Source: Candidatus Muproteobacteria bacterium
GTDB lineage: Bacteria; Pseudomonadota; Gammaproteobacteria; Acidiferrobacterales; Sulfurifustaceae
Assembly: GCA_023266455.1 (NCBI GenBank)
Contig: JAHFQD010000081.1
Coordinates: 1,142-7,768 of the forward strand
Direction of reading: 5' to 3'
DNA: 6,627 nt
Of this stretch, positions 6,280-6,627 are shown in pieces (the first letter of the stretch is position 1; the number at the start of each line of letters is the position of its first letter). The position numbers and the translations under genes were made by a program. Under the pieces are notes generated by a model. It was not told where the DNA came from. It was given only the letters and a program-made list of their open reading frames with translations, and ran no database searches.

Positions 6280-6627
6280 TCAGTCGCCCTTCGGCTTGCC
6301 GGTTCCGCGAACGATACCTTTACGCGGTCCCTTTCGTGTACGTGCGTTGGTTTTCGTACGCTGACCGCGGACTGGAAGACCTCGGCGATGACGCATGCCG
6401 CGATACGTACCCAAGTCCATCAGCCGCTTGATATTCATCGACACCTGGCGGCGCAGATCGCCTTCCACGGTAATCTTTGAAATCTCGCCGCGGATCTTAT
6501 CGACTTCCGCTTCGGTCAGATCTTTAACTTTTGAGGACAGTTGGATACCAGTTGCTTCGCAAATCTTGCGAGCGCGCGTGCGACCGATACCATAAATAGA
6601 CGTCAATGCGATCCAGATGTGCTTCTG
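6280..6627 (-). CDS. rpsM: 30S ribosomal protein S13 (partial, first residues outside window)
   Basis: The frame runs to the window edge and gives 115 residues beginning [19 protein letters not shown]. The first dozen or so residues expected of S13 are cut off. [19 protein letters not shown] is the helix-two-turn-helix part, [45 protein letters not shown] is the conserved S13 core and basic tail (split here only by reading order), and the end is [13 protein letters not shown]13 lies in the head of the 30S subunit and contacts the 50S subunit and P-site tRNA. The terminal part after GPRK is longer than the short lysine-rich end of E. coli S13. It is the first gene of the visible alpha operon, 20 bp before rpsK. 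Confidence 0.97.
   Translation of the reverse strand, partial: QKHIWIALTSIYGIGRTRARKICEATGIQLSSKVKDLTEAEVDKIRGEISKITVEGDLRRQVSMNIKRLMDLGTYRGMRHRRGLPVRGQRTKTNARTRKGPRKGIVRGTGKPKGD

Overview
The window reads as a piece of a proteobacterial chromosome, most likely a deep-branching gammaproteobacterium. The RNA polymerase alpha subunit has the gamma-type N-terminus ([12 protein letters not shown], close to E. coli MQGSVTEFLKPR), and the gene order rpsM-rpsK-rpsD-rpoA-rplQ is the classic proteobacterial alpha operon. The organism cannot be named from this alone. Ribosomal protein S4 is the four-cysteine, zinc-type form rather than the cysteine-free E. coli form, which argues against Enterobacterales.

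Layout: nearly everything is on the minus strand and is transcribed from right to left. From 6627 down to 3638 lies the end of the alpha operon: S13 (start beyond the window edge), S11, S4, RNA polymerase alpha and L17. A clear rho-independent terminator follows at 3613-3582. The rpoA-rplQ spacer holds a strong RNA hairpin that is not a terminator, and rpsD starts with TTG behind a good Shine-Dalgarno site.

After the terminator comes a second minus-strand unit. It begins with an S-adenosyl-L-methionine hydrolase (SAM hydroxide adenosyltransferase, DUF62 family). After 41 bp comes a large membrane-anchored sensor of c-di-GMP metabolism with the order TM, periplasmic sensor, TM, HAMP, PAS, GGDEF, EAL. 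That gene is interrupted by one in-frame TAA (1768-1766) in the middle of its PAS domain, so it appears as two adjacent frames: a sensor half (2707-1766) and a GGDEF-EAL half (1729-227). The catalytic and binding motifs of the second half look intact.

At the left edge the 3' end of a plus-strand YceI-family gene (2-223) converges on the GGDEF-EAL gene, with three bases between the two stop codons.

The right half is ordinary housekeeping sequence. I see no mobile element, CRISPR array, tRNA, rRNA or defence system. The points most worth a second look are the in-frame stop in the c-di-GMP gene, the rpoA-rplQ hairpin, the TTG start of rpsD, and the pairing of a SAM hydrolase with a c-di-GMP sensor.
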